A DNA stretch of 64,000 nt from Streptomyces sp. HUAS ZL42 (GCF_040782645.1 NZ_CP160403.1:6545001-6609000); one strand, 5' to 3'; positions 1-8,812 are shown, counted from the stretch's first letter. Notes: generated from the letters alone by a model not told the origin. Translations and numbers: made by a program.

Positions 1-117
1 GCCGGCTACTTCACTCTCGGTTGCCTCATCTCCCTCGTCGTTGCCCTGCGGATGGGCGGCGGACGGGACCGGGTTCCCGTCGCGACCCCGGAGGAGTCCC
101 TGACGGAGACCGTCTGA
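1..117 (+). CDS. C-terminal end of a membrane transporter (partial)
   Basis: The reading frame is open from the window edge and stops at 115-117. The 38 visible residues begin with a hydrophobic stretch (AGYFTLGCLISLVVALRMG) and end in a short hydrophilic tail. This looks like the last membrane helix and cytoplasmic tail of a polytopic transporter, possibly a major facilitator. The family cannot be fixed from so little sequence. Two strong hairpins follow directly, so it is the last gene of its transcript. Confidence 0.55.
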   Translation, partial: AGYFTLGCLISLVVALRMGGGRDRVPVATPEESLTETV

Positions 118-134
118 CCGGCGGATCGCCTCGC

Positions 135-169
135 ACGGCCCGTCGACGCACGACCCGTCGACGGGCCGT
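135..169 (+). terminator. Hairpin terminator after the transporter fragment
   Basis: A 14-bp perfect stem (ACGGCCCGTCGACG pairing with CGTCGACGGGCCGT) encloses a 7-nt loop. It starts 18 nt after the stop codon of the upstream gene. No U-tract follows, which is common for Streptomyces terminators. Confidence 0.75.
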
Positions 170-190
170 CGGCTCCGCCCGGGTGACGGC

Positions 191-216
191 CGCCTGACGG
201 ACCGTCCCGTCAGGCG
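191..216 (+). terminator. Second hairpin in the same intergenic region
   Basis: A 10-bp stem (CGCCTGACGG pairing with CCGTCAGGCG) has a 6-nt loop. It lies just behind the first hairpin and probably forms a tandem terminator. From here to about 395 I see no gene. Confidence 0.55.
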
Positions 217-396
217 ACGGTCGCGCCTCTTTCCGCACCGCGGAGCCCGTCATGCCTCGGGAGTTCCTCAGCCGCCGTACGTCCCTTGCCGGGCGCGTAC
301 GGCGGCGCTGTTTCGCGCCTCTGACGCAGACCGCCCGCGCCATGTGCCGCCGACCCCGGGCCGGCCCCTCTTGTGGGTACTGCGGACACCACCCTC

Positions 397-440
397 TGGT
401 AAAACCGCTCTTCGGATCGTATGGTCCATTAACCGGACCA
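397..440 (+). promoter_or_regulatory. Candidate operators upstream of the alcohol dehydrogenase operon
   Basis: TGGTCC (422-427) and GGACCA (435-440) form an inverted repeat separated by 7 nt. A second small site, TGGTAAAACCG, lies at 397-407. Both are 25-70 nt upstream of the dehydrogenase start. The TGGT...ACCA shape resembles GntR- or IclR-type operators, but no cognate regulator gene lies beside this operon, so the assignment is inference. Confidence 0.4.
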
Positions 441-465
441 CGGTGGGAGATTCAGGGAGAAGATG

Positions 466-1452
466 ATGAGAGCAGCAGTTCTCACGGGCACCTGTCGCAT
501 AGAGACGGTGGAGGACTGGCCCGAGCCGTCCTGCGGACCGCACGACGTGGTCGTGGCGGTGGGCGGAGTCGGACTGTGCGGCACCGACCTCGCCGTCTTC
601 CACGGCAAGCGCCGTCCCCCCGCAATGCCGTGGGTGATGGGGCACGAGGGCTTCGGCCGTATCGTCGCCGCGGGGGCCGAGGTGCGGGACCGCACGGTCG
701 GACAGACGGTGGTCGTCGAGCCCAACTACGCCTGCCTGAAGTGTGTCGACTGTCTCCGCGGCCTGACCTCTGCCTGCCCTCACCGCGCCATCGTGGGCCT
801 CAACGCCCCCGGCGTCCTCGCCGAACGGATCGCGCTCCCCGGGCAGTTCGCCCACCCCGTCCCCGACGCCCTGTCCGGCGCCGACCTCGCCAGCGCCGAG
901 CCGTACACCGTCGCCCGGTCCGCCGTACGGCGCAGCGGGGTCACTGCGGGGGATCGCTGCCTCGTCGTCGGAGCCGGGGCGCAGGGCCTGCTGGTCTGCC
1001 TCATCCTCGCCCGCCTCGGCGCATGGCCGGTGGTCGTGGAGCCGCATCCGCAGCGCGCTGCCCGTGCTCAGCGTCTCGGCGCACTCGCCGACGACGGACG
1101 TACCGGATTCAGCTTCGTCTTCGAGACGTCCGGCCACGCACCCGCGCTGCGCCCCGCCCTGGATCGGGCGGCGCCCGGCGCCACCGTGGTGCTGGTCGGC
1201 CTCAATGCCGACCCCCTCCCCCTCACCACCGACGACCTGGTACGCCGCCAGTTGGTGATCAGGGGCTCCATGATCTACGACCATCCCCACGACTTCGCCG
1301 ATGCCATGGCCGAACTCGGCAGTGCCCGGCCCGGACGTGCCGTCGACTGCCGGTACCCGCTGGAGCAGGCCCAGGAAGCCTTCGCCGGAGCAGGCCGACG
1401 GGCCGGCAAGACCTGGATCAGCCTCGGAGGGTTCGGAGGCGCGGATGCGTAA
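466..1452 (+). CDS. Zinc-binding alcohol dehydrogenase (MDR family)
   Basis: A 328-residue medium-chain dehydrogenase/reductase predicted to oxidise a sugar or polyol-type alcohol with NAD(P). The catalytic zinc region (GLCGTDLAVFHG, then MGHEGFG) is near residues 36-65. A four-cysteine structural-zinc loop (CLKCVDCLRGLTSACP) follows. A glycine-rich nucleotide fold (VVGAGAQGLL) lies in the middle. Two ATGs are adjacent; the second (466) is preferred because GGGAG at 455-459 is 6 nt away. The gene overlaps the next one by 8 nt (ATGCGTAA), so the two are translationally coupled. With the QuiC-like neighbour and the MHS permease it may act in quinate/shikimate-type catabolism. Its substrate cannot be read from the sequence. 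Confidence 0.85.
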   Translation: MRAAVLTGTCRIETVEDWPEPSCGPHDVVVAVGGVGLCGTDLAVFHGKRRPPAMPWVMGHEGFGRIVAAGAEVRDRTVGQTVVVEPNYACLKCVDCLRGLTSACPHRAIVGLNAPGVLAERIALPGQFAHPVPDALSGADLASAEPYTVARSAVRRSGVTAGDRCLVVGAGAQGLLVCLILARLGAWPVVVEPHPQRAARAQRLGALADDGRTGFSFVFETSGHAPALRPALDRAAPGATVVLVGLNADPLPLTTDDLVRRQLVIRGSMIYDHPHDFADAMAELGSARPGRAVDCRYPLEQAQEAFAGAGRRAGKTWISLGGFGGADA

Positions 1453-3209
1453 GTCCATCGCCACCGTCTGCCTGAGCGGCTCGCTGAGCGAGAAGCTCAC
1501 CGCCGCCGCACGCGCGGGCTTCCACGGCGTGGAGATCTTCGAGAACGACCTGCTCGCCAGCCGACTGAGCCCCGAACAGGTCCGCGAGCGCGCGGCCGAC
1601 CTGGGACTGGCCATCGAGCTCTACCAACCGATGCGCGACATCGAGGCCGTCTCCCGCGAACAGTTCGCCCGCAATCTGCGCCGCGCCGAGCGCAAGTTCG
1701 AGGTCATGCGCCGACTCGGTGCCGATCTGCTGCTGGTGTGCTCCAACAATCTCCGGGCACACCGTGGACGACGACGCACTCGCCGCCGAGCAGCTGCGCC
1801 TCCTGGCCGAACGCGCCCACGGACACGGCATCCGCGTCGCCTACGAGGCGCTCGCCTGGGGACGGCATGTCAGCACCTATGACCACGCCTGGCGCATCGT
1901 CCAGAAGGCGGACCACCCGGCCCTCGGCGTCTGCCTGGACAGTTTTCACATCCTCTCCCGCGGCTCGGACCCCACCGGCATCCAGCGGATCCCCGCGGGG
2001 AAGATCTTCTTTCTCCAGCTGGCCGATGCTCCTGTCCTGGCCATGGACGTACTGCAGTGGAGCCGCCACCACCGCTGCTTCCCCGGTCAGGGTGGGCTCG
2101 ATGTGGCCGGCCTGGTCCGTCACGTGGTCAACGCCGGCTACCGGGGCCCGCTGTCCCTCGAGGTCTTCAACGACGTCTTCCGCCAGTCCGAGGCGGGCCC
2201 CACCGCCACCGACGCCCTGCGCTCCCTCATCGCGTTGGAGAAGCGCGCGGGCATCTGCGCGCCATCAGCCACGGTCACGCAGCCCTCCGGCATCGCCTTC
2301 GCCGAAATCGCCAGTCCGGACCCACAACCCGTGACCGCGACTCTGAGTGCCCTCGGATTCCGACGCACCAGGAATCAGGCAGCGGGAAACCGGGCGGAGC
2401 TGTGGGAGTCGAACGACGCCCGAGTCCTGGTCGACAGCGGCTCCGCCACCCGACGCGACGGCACTTCGCTGACCGGCATCGGGCTGCGCAGCCCCGACCC
2501 CGACGCGCTCGTCGACCGCGCCGCGTCCCTGCTGGTACCCGTTCCGGCCGGGCGCGGGGAGCGGGATGTCTCATCGCACGCCATCAGCGCCCCGGACGGC
2601 GGGAAGCTGTTCCTGTGCGCCACCGACGACCGTGCGACCGGGGCTTGCGAGGCCAGGACCGGCGCAACCGGCGCACTTCTCGGCGTCGACCACGTGGCGC
2701 TCACCCACACCGGCGCCCAGTTCGACCAGGCGGTCCTCTTTCACCGCAGCGTGCTCGGGCTGCAACCGCACGAGAGCGTGGAGGTGGCCGACCCCTACGG
2801 GCTGCTGCGCAGCCGGGCGCTCTCCAACGACGACGGCCGTCTGCGCCTCGTACTGAACCTGGCGCCTGCCTCCGACGGCGACGAGCACCCGACGCAGCAC
2901 ATCGCGTTCGTCACCGACGACATCCTGGCCGCCGCCCGCCGGTTCCGGGCCGCGGGTGCCGAACCGCTGGCGATCCCCGCCAACTATCACGACGATCTCG
3001 ACGCCCGCTACGACCTGGACCCGGCAGAGCTGGCCGCCTACCGGGAGTTCGGCATCCTGTACGACCGCGACGAACACGGCGGCGAGTTCCACCACTTCTA
3101 CACCGCGACTGTCGGACGGGTCTTCTTCGAAGTCGTCCAGCGCAGCGGAGGCTACGACGGCTACGGCGCCGCCAACGCCTACATCCGTCTTGCCGCTCAG
3201 CGCAGTTGA
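1445..3209 (+). pseudogene. quiC: QuiC-like 3-dehydroshikimate dehydratase (TIM barrel + HPPD-like domain), apparent frameshift
   Basis: The family joins an N-terminal sugar-phosphate isomerase/epimerase TIM barrel to a C-terminal 4-hydroxyphenylpyruvate-dioxygenase-like VOC domain and converts 3-dehydroshikimate to protocatechuate. The first frame gives MRKSIATV to LLVCSNN. After about 1740-1755 the homology continues one frame over (SGHTVDDDAL onward), which fits one extra base, and the first frame stops at 1882. Barrel metal-site segments (YEALAWGRH, CLDSFHIL, LQLAD, SLEVFND) and the VOC ligand triad (DHVAL, QHIAF, FFEVVQR) are all intact. The joined length of about 588 residues is normal for the family. 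A single shift in an otherwise intact gene is either a fresh mutation or a sequencing error. The gene is co-transcribed with the dehydrogenase it overlaps. Confidence 0.75.
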
Positions 3210-3309
3210 AGGCGGCGGGTCGGGGAGGAAGGCAGGAGCGACGTATGAGCGAGCGCCGATGGTGAGTGCTGCCTGCGCTGCCGGTAGGGATCTCGATGAT
3301 CAACCAGGT

Positions 3310-3332
3310 CCGTCCCCGGACACCGGGGACGG
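3310..3332. terminator. Bidirectional terminator between quiC-like gene and permease
   Basis: A 9-bp stem (CCGTCCCCG pairing with CGGGGACGG) with a 5-nt loop lies between two convergent genes. It probably ends both transcripts. Confidence 0.65.
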
Positions 3333-3357
3333 ACCCCCGGTGGGAGGACCTCCTCCC

Positions 3358-4692
3358 TCATCTGACCACCGGACGAACTGGCGGTGGGGCGGACTCGGGA
3401 GTGTTCGGTCGGCTGGGGTGCCCGGTGTGCAGGTTGAGGGCGACCGTGAAGGATATGCCGCATCCGATCAGGAGATACAGGGCGACAGGGACCCAGCTGC
3501 CCTGCGCCCACAGCACGAGGGTGCCGGCGATGAGGGGGGTGAAGCCTCCACCGATGACGCTGGCGAGCTGATAGCCGACGCCTGCGCCGCTGTACCGGAA
3601 GTCGCTGCCGAACATGTCGGTGAACAGGGGTTGCTGGACCGCGACGGCCAGGTCGTGGGCGCCGTTGACGAGCAGGATCGCGGTGACCAGGACCAGGATC
3701 GTCGAGCCGGACTGCAGAGCCGTGAAGAAGGGCAGGGCGCCGACGATGCCGAGACCCGCACCCCAGAGGTAGACGGAGCGGGGGTTGTAGCGGTCCGCGA
3801 GGTAGGCGAAGGCGGGGATGGTGACAAGGGCCAGCGAGCCGAGCACCAGATTGATGTCGAGCAGCGCGTCGCGGCTCAGACCGAATTCCTCGGTGCCGTA
3901 GCTGAGGGCGAAGGTGGTCACGCAGTAGAAGCTGAGCAGTTCGACGAAGCGCAGGCCGACGATGGCCAGGAAGCCGGAGGGGTGAGCCTTGACCGCGGCG
4001 ACCAGCGGCAGCCGCAGGCGCGGGGAGCGGGCGGCGGTGCGCTCGGTGAAGGCACGCGATTCGGGGACGGCTGCCCGCACGACGAGGCCGACGACGACGA
4101 TGGCGGCGCTGGCGAGGAAGGGAACCCGCCATCCCCACGCGCGGAAGTCCTGTTCGGGAAGGTGGGTGGACGTGAACCGGACGGCCGCGGTGGCCAGCAG
4201 CAGTCCGACCGAGGCGCCGATCTGTACGCCGCTGCTGTAGAGGGAGCGCCATTTGCGGGGTGCGTTCTCCACCGCCATGAGCGCGGCACCGCCCCACTCG
4301 CCGCCCACCGCGAAGCCCTGTGCGGCGCGCAGGACGACGAGGAGGACCGGAGCCCAGACCCCGATGTCGTCGTACGTGGGCAGGACGCCGATCAGAGTGG
4401 AGGAGAGGCCCATGACGAGCATGGTCAGGATCAGCATCCGCTTGCGGCCCACTCGGTCTCCGAAGTGACCGAAGACGATGCCGCCGAGGGGGCGGAAGAG
4501 AAAGCCGACACCGAAGGTGGACCAGGCGGCGAGGGTGGCGACGGAGGGGTCGGCGTCGGGGAAGAACAAGTCGTCGAACAGGAGGCCGGCGACGATCCCG
4601 TAGAGGAAGAAGTCGTACCAGTCGGCTACGGCCCCGACGAAACTGGCGATGGCTGCCCCCGCGCCGGGGCCGGATCTGGATCTGCGACTCAT
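3358..4692 (-). CDS. MHS-type MFS permease (metabolite:H+ symporter)
   Basis: A 444-residue, 12-helix major facilitator of the metabolite:H+ symporter group, whose known members carry alpha-ketoglutarate, shikimate, proline or citrate. Visible hallmarks are the N-terminal ADWYDFFLYG segment, the loop 2-3 motif GHFGDRVGRKR, and RAAQGFAVGGEWGGA in helix 5. The start at 4692 is chosen because GGAGG lies 5-6 nt upstream of MSRRSRSG; the 31 residues further upstream lack family similarity. It converges on the QuiC-like gene, which suggests uptake of shikimate, quinate or a related acid. Two copies of a CCGCTCTGYGG palindrome lie upstream. Confidence 0.88.
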   Translation of the reverse strand: MSRRSRSGPGAGAAIASFVGAVADWYDFFLYGIVAGLLFDDLFFPDADPSVATLAAWSTFGVGFLFRPLGGIVFGHFGDRVGRKRMLILTMLVMGLSSTLIGVLPTYDDIGVWAPVLLVVLRAAQGFAVGGEWGGAALMAVENAPRKWRSLYSSGVQIGASVGLLLATAAVRFTSTHLPEQDFRAWGWRVPFLASAAIVVVGLVVRAAVPESRAFTERTAARSPRLRLPLVAAVKAHPSGFLAIVGLRFVELLSFYCVTTFALSYGTEEFGLSRDALLDINLVLGSLALVTIPAFAYLADRYNPRSVYLWGAGLGIVGALPFFTALQSGSTILVLVTAILLVNGAHDLAVAVQQPLFTDMFGSDFRYSGAGVGYQLASVIGGGFTPLIAGTLVLWAQGSWVPVALYLLIGCGISFTVALNLHTGHPSRPNTPESAPPPVRPVVR

Positions 4693-4766
4693 GCCAACCT
4701 CCGTGGCGACAGGTGGTGGAAAGACCCCGTGGGGGCAAGGGCCTGGGTTCCGTTGAGGTCCACAGC

Positions 4767-4872
4767 GATCCGCTCTGTGGATCACATGTTCCGGACCGCA
4801 GTGAAATTACGCGGTGCTTCGGGCGCAGGCAAGGGTTTGGGGCGGAGAGATGGACCGCTCTGCGGATCTCTC
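4767..4872 (-). promoter_or_regulatory. Paired palindromic operators upstream of the MHS permease
   Basis: GATCC(GCTCTGT)GGATC lies at 4767-4783. A larger inverted repeat (GAGAGAT ... ATCTCTC, 4845-4872) contains the perfect 11-mer CCGCTCTGCGG. The two share the core CCGCTCTGYGG, 84 nt apart. The arrangement suggests a cooperative repressor or activator (IclR-like sites are often CCGC-N3-GCGG), but no regulator gene is adjacent. Confidence 0.45.
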
Positions 4873-5112
4873 GATCCTTTCAATGGACCCAAAGAGGGAG
4901 ACATTCGGCCGCCCAGGCGGTAGGTTGACGTTTTGTTGAGCCCGGGTGGTGCTCGGCCGTTCGTCGTGTCTGGGCAGGGAGCTTCCGCCTGGCGTGGCCT
5001 GGCCGTGGCGACCTGGGCGACGTGCCGTCGTGGATGTTGGTCGAGGACGCCCAGCGGAAACGGAGCCTCCGGGGCGGACGTCCCTCAGTCTTTGTGTCAG
5101 AGGAGTATGCGC
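4873..5112. other. Intergenic region without a gene
   Basis: Long frames run through this stretch on both strands, but none has a plausible start or recognisable similarity. The only clear element is AGGAG at 5101-5105, the ribosome-binding site of the next gene. Confidence 0.5.
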
Positions 5113-6183
5113 ATGCGCCCACTTGTGTCGATCGCCGCTGCACTGGTCATGAGCATGACTGGGTGTCTCGCTGTCGCCCAGGCGTCCCAGCAGCCTGCGT
5201 CCCCTCGTCTCCCGTCCTCGCCGACGCATGACTGTTCCGACCTGGTCAGCATCCGGGCCTTCTCCGACGACCTCGACAAGAAGACCCTGGACGGCGTCTA
5301 CGTCGGCAACCTGTCCGCCCTCGGCGTCGACCGGGGCGGCCGGATCACCGCGGTGTCCGACGAGTCGTACGTGTTCTCGCTCGACGTGCGAGAACACGCC
5401 GACTCACTGACCGCCGATGCGGTGGCAGTGACGGCCCTCACCGACCTGAACGGTGGGGCGCCGGACTCCGAGGGCCTGGCCATCGACCAGGACGGCACCC
5501 GGCTCGTCAGCTCGGAGACCGAACCTTCCGTGACCCGCTACGACCGCGACGGCACGGCCTTCGAGGCACTGCCCGTGCCGTTCCCCCTTGCCGTGGCACC
5601 GACAGGCCGCGCCGTGCGCAATCAGACCTTCGAAGGGCTGGCACTCCAGCCTGGCGGGAGAACCCTGATCGCCTCCATGGAGGGCGCCCTCTCCGGAGAC
5701 GAAGCCGGCGTGGTCCGCTTCCAGACATGGCACCGTGCGGGCCTGGGCGAACCGTTCGCGACCGGCGCCCAGTACGGCTACGAGGCTGATGCGGGCCTCG
5801 GGGTGGTGGAGTTGGCGGCCGCCGGGAACGGTCGGCTCCTTGTTCTGGAACGCGGCTTCACCGCAGGTGTCGGCAACACCGTCCGGCTGTATCTGGCCGA
5901 CCTGAGCCGGGCCGAGGACGTGAGCGCAACCGAGAGGATCGCCACAGACGGTGCGGTCCGCCTGGCTCGCAAGGCACTGCTGGCCGATCTCGTCGACTGT
6001 CCGCCCCTCGGCGCCACGGCCGAGCAGCCCCAGCCCAACCCGCTGCTGGACAACATCGAAGGCCTCACCGTGGTCGGCCGCACAGCCCACGGACGTCTGC
6101 GTGTCCTGCTGGTCAGCGACGACAACGAGCGGGAGTCGCAGATCACTCGCCTGTACTCCCTCGAGGTTCGCCTTCCTCGCTGA
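5113..6183 (+). CDS. Secreted esterase-like/phytase-like beta-propeller protein
   Basis: A 356-residue exported protein of the 'esterase-like activity of phytase' family, a predicted beta-propeller of poorly known substrate. The N-terminus (MRPLVSIAAALVMSMTGCLA) is a signal peptide with a weak lipobox (MTGC); cleavage after AQA is an alternative. Family features include GVYVGNLSALGVDRGG near residue 55, ...DSEGLAIDQDG, NQTFEGLALQPGGRTL, and the C-terminal DNIEGLTVVG ... LLVSDDNE. The start at 5113 is chosen over the ATG at 5107 because AGGAG lies 7 nt upstream. It stands alone. A short diverged copy of one internal segment lies just after it. Confidence 0.8.
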   Translation: MRPLVSIAAALVMSMTGCLAVAQASQQPASPRLPSSPTHDCSDLVSIRAFSDDLDKKTLDGVYVGNLSALGVDRGGRITAVSDESYVFSLDVREHADSLTADAVAVTALTDLNGGAPDSEGLAIDQDGTRLVSSETEPSVTRYDRDGTAFEALPVPFPLAVAPTGRAVRNQTFEGLALQPGGRTLIASMEGALSGDEAGVVRFQTWHRAGLGEPFATGAQYGYEADAGLGVVELAAAGNGRLLVLERGFTAGVGNTVRLYLADLSRAEDVSATERIATDGAVRLARKALLADLVDCPPLGATAEQPQPNPLLDNIEGLTVVGRTAHGRLRVLLVSDDNERESQITRLYSLEVRLPR

Positions 6184-6216
6184 GCACCCCAGGAGAGTGC
6201 CTGCCGAGCCGTCGGG

Positions 6217-6265
6217 CGCGGCCTCATCGCTGGTGTCGGCAACCCGCTCCGGCTGTATCCGGCCG
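6217..6265 (+). repeat. Diverged partial copy of the phytase-like gene
   Basis: This 49-nt segment resembles 5851-5899 inside the upstream gene. Its translation RGLIAGVGNPLRLYPA matches RGFTAGVGNTVRLYLA. It is a remnant of a paralogous copy, with no open gene around it. Confidence 0.55.
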
Positions 6266-6392
6266 CCGTCGGATGCATGCCACTCCGCTGCCGGCTCGGC
6301 CCACCGCTACGAACGGGACGACCAGCTGGGTGCTCTCCGTCGGCGGCGTCGCCCTGCGTTCTTCGGGGCTGGTGACGGTTCTTCCCACCGAG

Positions 6393-6902
6393 TCAGTAGT
6401 GGTATCGAGCCTGGACGATGATCAACTCATCGTCGGTAGGCTTGTACGGCCGGTCGCCGACCCGCAGCATGCGCAGGGAGTGGCAGGTCGGGTGGTAGGT
6501 GACCCGGTGCGGGAAGTGGGCGCCGACGTCGGTGACGTCGAGCACGTCGACGAGGAGTTCCGACAGCTCGTACACCGTCGGCACCACCCGCTCGACCGCC
6601 TCGGTGAGCGCGGGGTCCCCCAACTGGGCGGCCACTACGCGGTGGTGGTCGCGCACCATGCCCGCGCACGAGCCGGAAGGGGTGACCACGGCGTCGTAAC
6701 CCGCGAAGACCTTCGCGAAACGGCGCACCATGGGCAGAGTCCCGGGGCGGTGGCCGGTGTTGAAGTGCATCTGGCCGCAGGAGGTCTGGCCCTGCGGGAA
6801 CTCCACGGTGTGGCCGAGCCGGTCCAGCAGTTCGGTCACCGCGCGGCCGGTGCGGGGAAACATCATGTCGTTGAAACAGGTGATGAACAGAGCTCTGCGC
6901 AT
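6393..6902 (-). pseudogene. lutA: Truncated LutA (L-lactate oxidation Fe-S subunit)
   Basis: LutA is the cysteine-rich-domain subunit of the LutABC L-lactate dehydrogenase complex and normally has about 240 residues. Here the first 150 or so residues match (FITCFNDMMFPRTGRAV, QTSCGQMHFNTGHRPG, TPSGSCAGMVRDH, VTYHPTCHSLR). After VGDRP the sequence changes to an unrelated 18-residue tail beginning YKPTDDEL. The second cysteine cluster (ECCGFGG) is lost, and LutB and LutC are absent. L-fucose breakdown through the non-phosphorylated route yields L-lactate plus pyruvate, so lactate oxidation genes at the end of this operon make sense. The start overlaps the end of the lactonase gene by 40 nt. Non-functional as drawn. 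Confidence 0.75.
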
Positions 6903-7799
6903 GGTGCTTCCTGAGCGGCCGGGGAGCCGATGACGGTCAGGCCGTAGGTCCGCAGAGCGGTTCCGGTGAAGACCTCACGGCGTTCGGTGAGGTGGAGTGC
7001 GGCCGTCAACTCCCTTGCTGTTGCGACTACTTCGGCGTAGGTGGCGGCCAGTCGACAGACGGGCCAGTCGGAGCCGAACATCAGCCGCCGCGGGCCGAAG
7101 GCGTCCAGCACCGTGTCCGCGTACGGCCGGAGGTCCTCGACGCTCCACCGGTCCCAGTCGGCCTCGGTCACCATGCCGGAGAGCTTGCAGACGGTGTTGG
7201 GCAGTGCGGCCAGCAGGCGCACCGCGCCCGCCCACGGCCGCAGCTCGCCCGAGGCGATGGGAGGCTTGCCCGCGTGATCGAGTACGAACGTGAGGCCGGG
7301 AAGCAGGCGGCCTCACGGTCTCATACGCGGCCGCGAGCTGGTGGGGCCTGACGACCAGGTCGTACACGAGCCCCGCCTCGGCCACCGCGGCGAGCCCACG
7401 CAGCACGTCGGGCCGCATCAGCCAGCGAGGATCGGATTCGCCTTGTACCTGGTGGCGGATGCCCACCAGGTACTCACCTCCCGGCCCCTCCCGCAGCGCC
7501 GCGAGCGCGCGGGTGACATCAGGGGAGGTCAGGTCGGTCCAGCCCACGACGCCGGCCACCAGGTCGCTGCCCTGGGCCAACGCCAGGAACTCGGGTGTCT
7601 CCTCCGGCCCGTCGATCGTCTGGACCAGGACGGTCGCCGTGACGCCGGCGGCCCGGGCCTCGGACTCCAGATCGGCGAGCAGGAAGTCGCGGCGCAGCAG
7701 GGCGAGTTCCTGTCCGGTGATCCAGTCCTGGTCGCGGACGGAGAGGTCCCACACGTGGTGGTGTGCGTCGATGACGCCCTCAGCGGTGCTCGTCTCCAT
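6863..7799 (-). pseudogene. Amidohydrolase (L-fuconolactonase-type), frameshifted
   Basis: An amidohydrolase-fold lactonase expected to open L-fuconolactone. It begins METSTAEGVIDAHHHVWD, with the metal-binding HxH motif. The first frame runs to AAAYETVR near 7310. The homologous continuation, LPGLTFVLDHAGKPP, is one frame away and runs through VCKLSGMVTEADW and LMFGSDWPVC to a stop at 6863. The site reads gtg agg c cgc ctg, so removing one C restores the frame. All motifs survive on both sides, so this is a recent lesion or a base-calling error. It lies between the aldo/keto reductase and lutA in the leftward operon. Confidence 0.8.
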
Positions 7800-7810
7800 G
7801 GCGGTCACCC

Positions 7811-8812
7811 TCACGACTCCGGTGCGGCGGCGGGGACGGGGGCGTGCGGGGGCAGCAGCTCCTCGGCACGTAGTTCGTCCCAGAGCGCGGCCGGTACCGT
7901 TCGCCGCATCTGGTCCACCGTGTCCCGGACCTCCTGGGCGGAACGCGCACCGGACAGCACGCTCGCGACCGCCGGATGGCCGAGCGGGAAGCGCAGAGCG
8001 GCTGCGCGCAGCGGTACGCCGTGGCGGTCGGCGACCGCTTTCATGCGCAGCGCCCGGTCCAGTACATGTGGCGGGGTGGGCGCGTAGTCGTACATGGCCC
8101 CGGGTTTGGGGTCGGTGAGCAGACCCGAGTTGAACACCCCGCCCACGATGACACTCCTGCCGCGGGCGGCGGCCTCCGGCAGTACCTCCGCCAGTCCCTC
8201 CTGCTCCAGGAGGGTGTAGCGGCCGGCGAGCAGCACGACGTCGATGTCGGTCTCGCGCAGGAAGCGGGCGGGGAGCGCGCACTGGTTGACGCCGAGGCCG
8301 ATCACCTTGACGACGCCTTCGGCGCGCAGCCGTTCCAACGCCGGGTAGGCCTCGGTGAGGGCCTGCTCGGCGTGGTCGTCGGGGTCGTGGAGCAGGGCGA
8401 TGTCCACCCGGTCCAGGCCGAGGCGGTCCAGGCTCGATTCCAGGGAGCGCAGCACTCCGTCGGAGCTGAAGTCCCAGACCCGGCGGTGGGTTTCGGGCAC
8501 GGCGAAGCCCTGGGCGAGATCGTTGCCGTGGCTGCCTTCGGGGTTGGGTTCGAGCAGCCGTCCGACCTTGGTGGAGACGGTATATGTATCGCGGTCGCGG
8601 TCGCGCAGCGCGGCACCCAGGCGTCGCTCGGACAGCCCGAGCCCGTAGTGCGGGGCGGTGTCGAAGGTGCGTACGCCCGCGTCCCAGGCCGCCTCCACCG
8701 CGGCGGACGCGGCCTCGTCGGAGACCGGGCGGAAGAGGTTGCCGATGCCGGCGGCCCCGAACGACAGCTCGGTGACCCTGACACCGGTTCCGCCCAGCGT
8801 GGTCGTTCTCAT
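7811..8812 (-). CDS. Aldo/keto reductase, L-fucose dehydrogenase type
   Basis: A 333-residue aldo/keto reductase of the D-threo-aldose 1-dehydrogenase/L-fucose dehydrogenase group, which oxidises L-fucose to the lactone with NAD(P). Visible are LGGTGVRVTELSFGAAGIGNL at the N-terminus, the catalytic tetrad region (DTAPHYGLGLSE, with D and Y; STKVGR, with K; LLHDPDDH, with H) and the cofactor loop SGARSAQEV. The ATG overlaps the stop of the upstream chimeric gene (ATGA), showing operon translation. It is the first oxidation step of a non-phosphorylated L-fucose pathway whose lactonase and dehydratase lie in the same operon. It appears intact. Confidence 0.85.
   Translation of the reverse strand: MRTTTLGGTGVRVTELSFGAAGIGNLFRPVSDEAASAAVEAAWDAGVRTFDTAPHYGLGLSERRLGAALRDRDRDTYTVSTKVGRLLEPNPEGSHGNDLAQGFAVPETHRRVWDFSSDGVLRSLESSLDRLGLDRVDIALLHDPDDHAEQALTEAYPALERLRAEGVVKVIGLGVNQCALPARFLRETDIDVVLLAGRYTLLEQEGLAEVLPEAAARGRSVIVGGVFNSGLLTDPKPGAMYDYAPTPPHVLDRALRMKAVADRHGVPLRAAALRFPLGHPAVASVLSGARSAQEVRDTVDQMRRTVPAALWDELRAEELLPPHAPVPAAAPES

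Noticed and set aside
2956-4923. A 655-residue open frame antisense to the MHS permease
   Set aside because: It is a GC-bias shadow: low-complexity acidic translation, no homology, and it covers a clear permease and operators.
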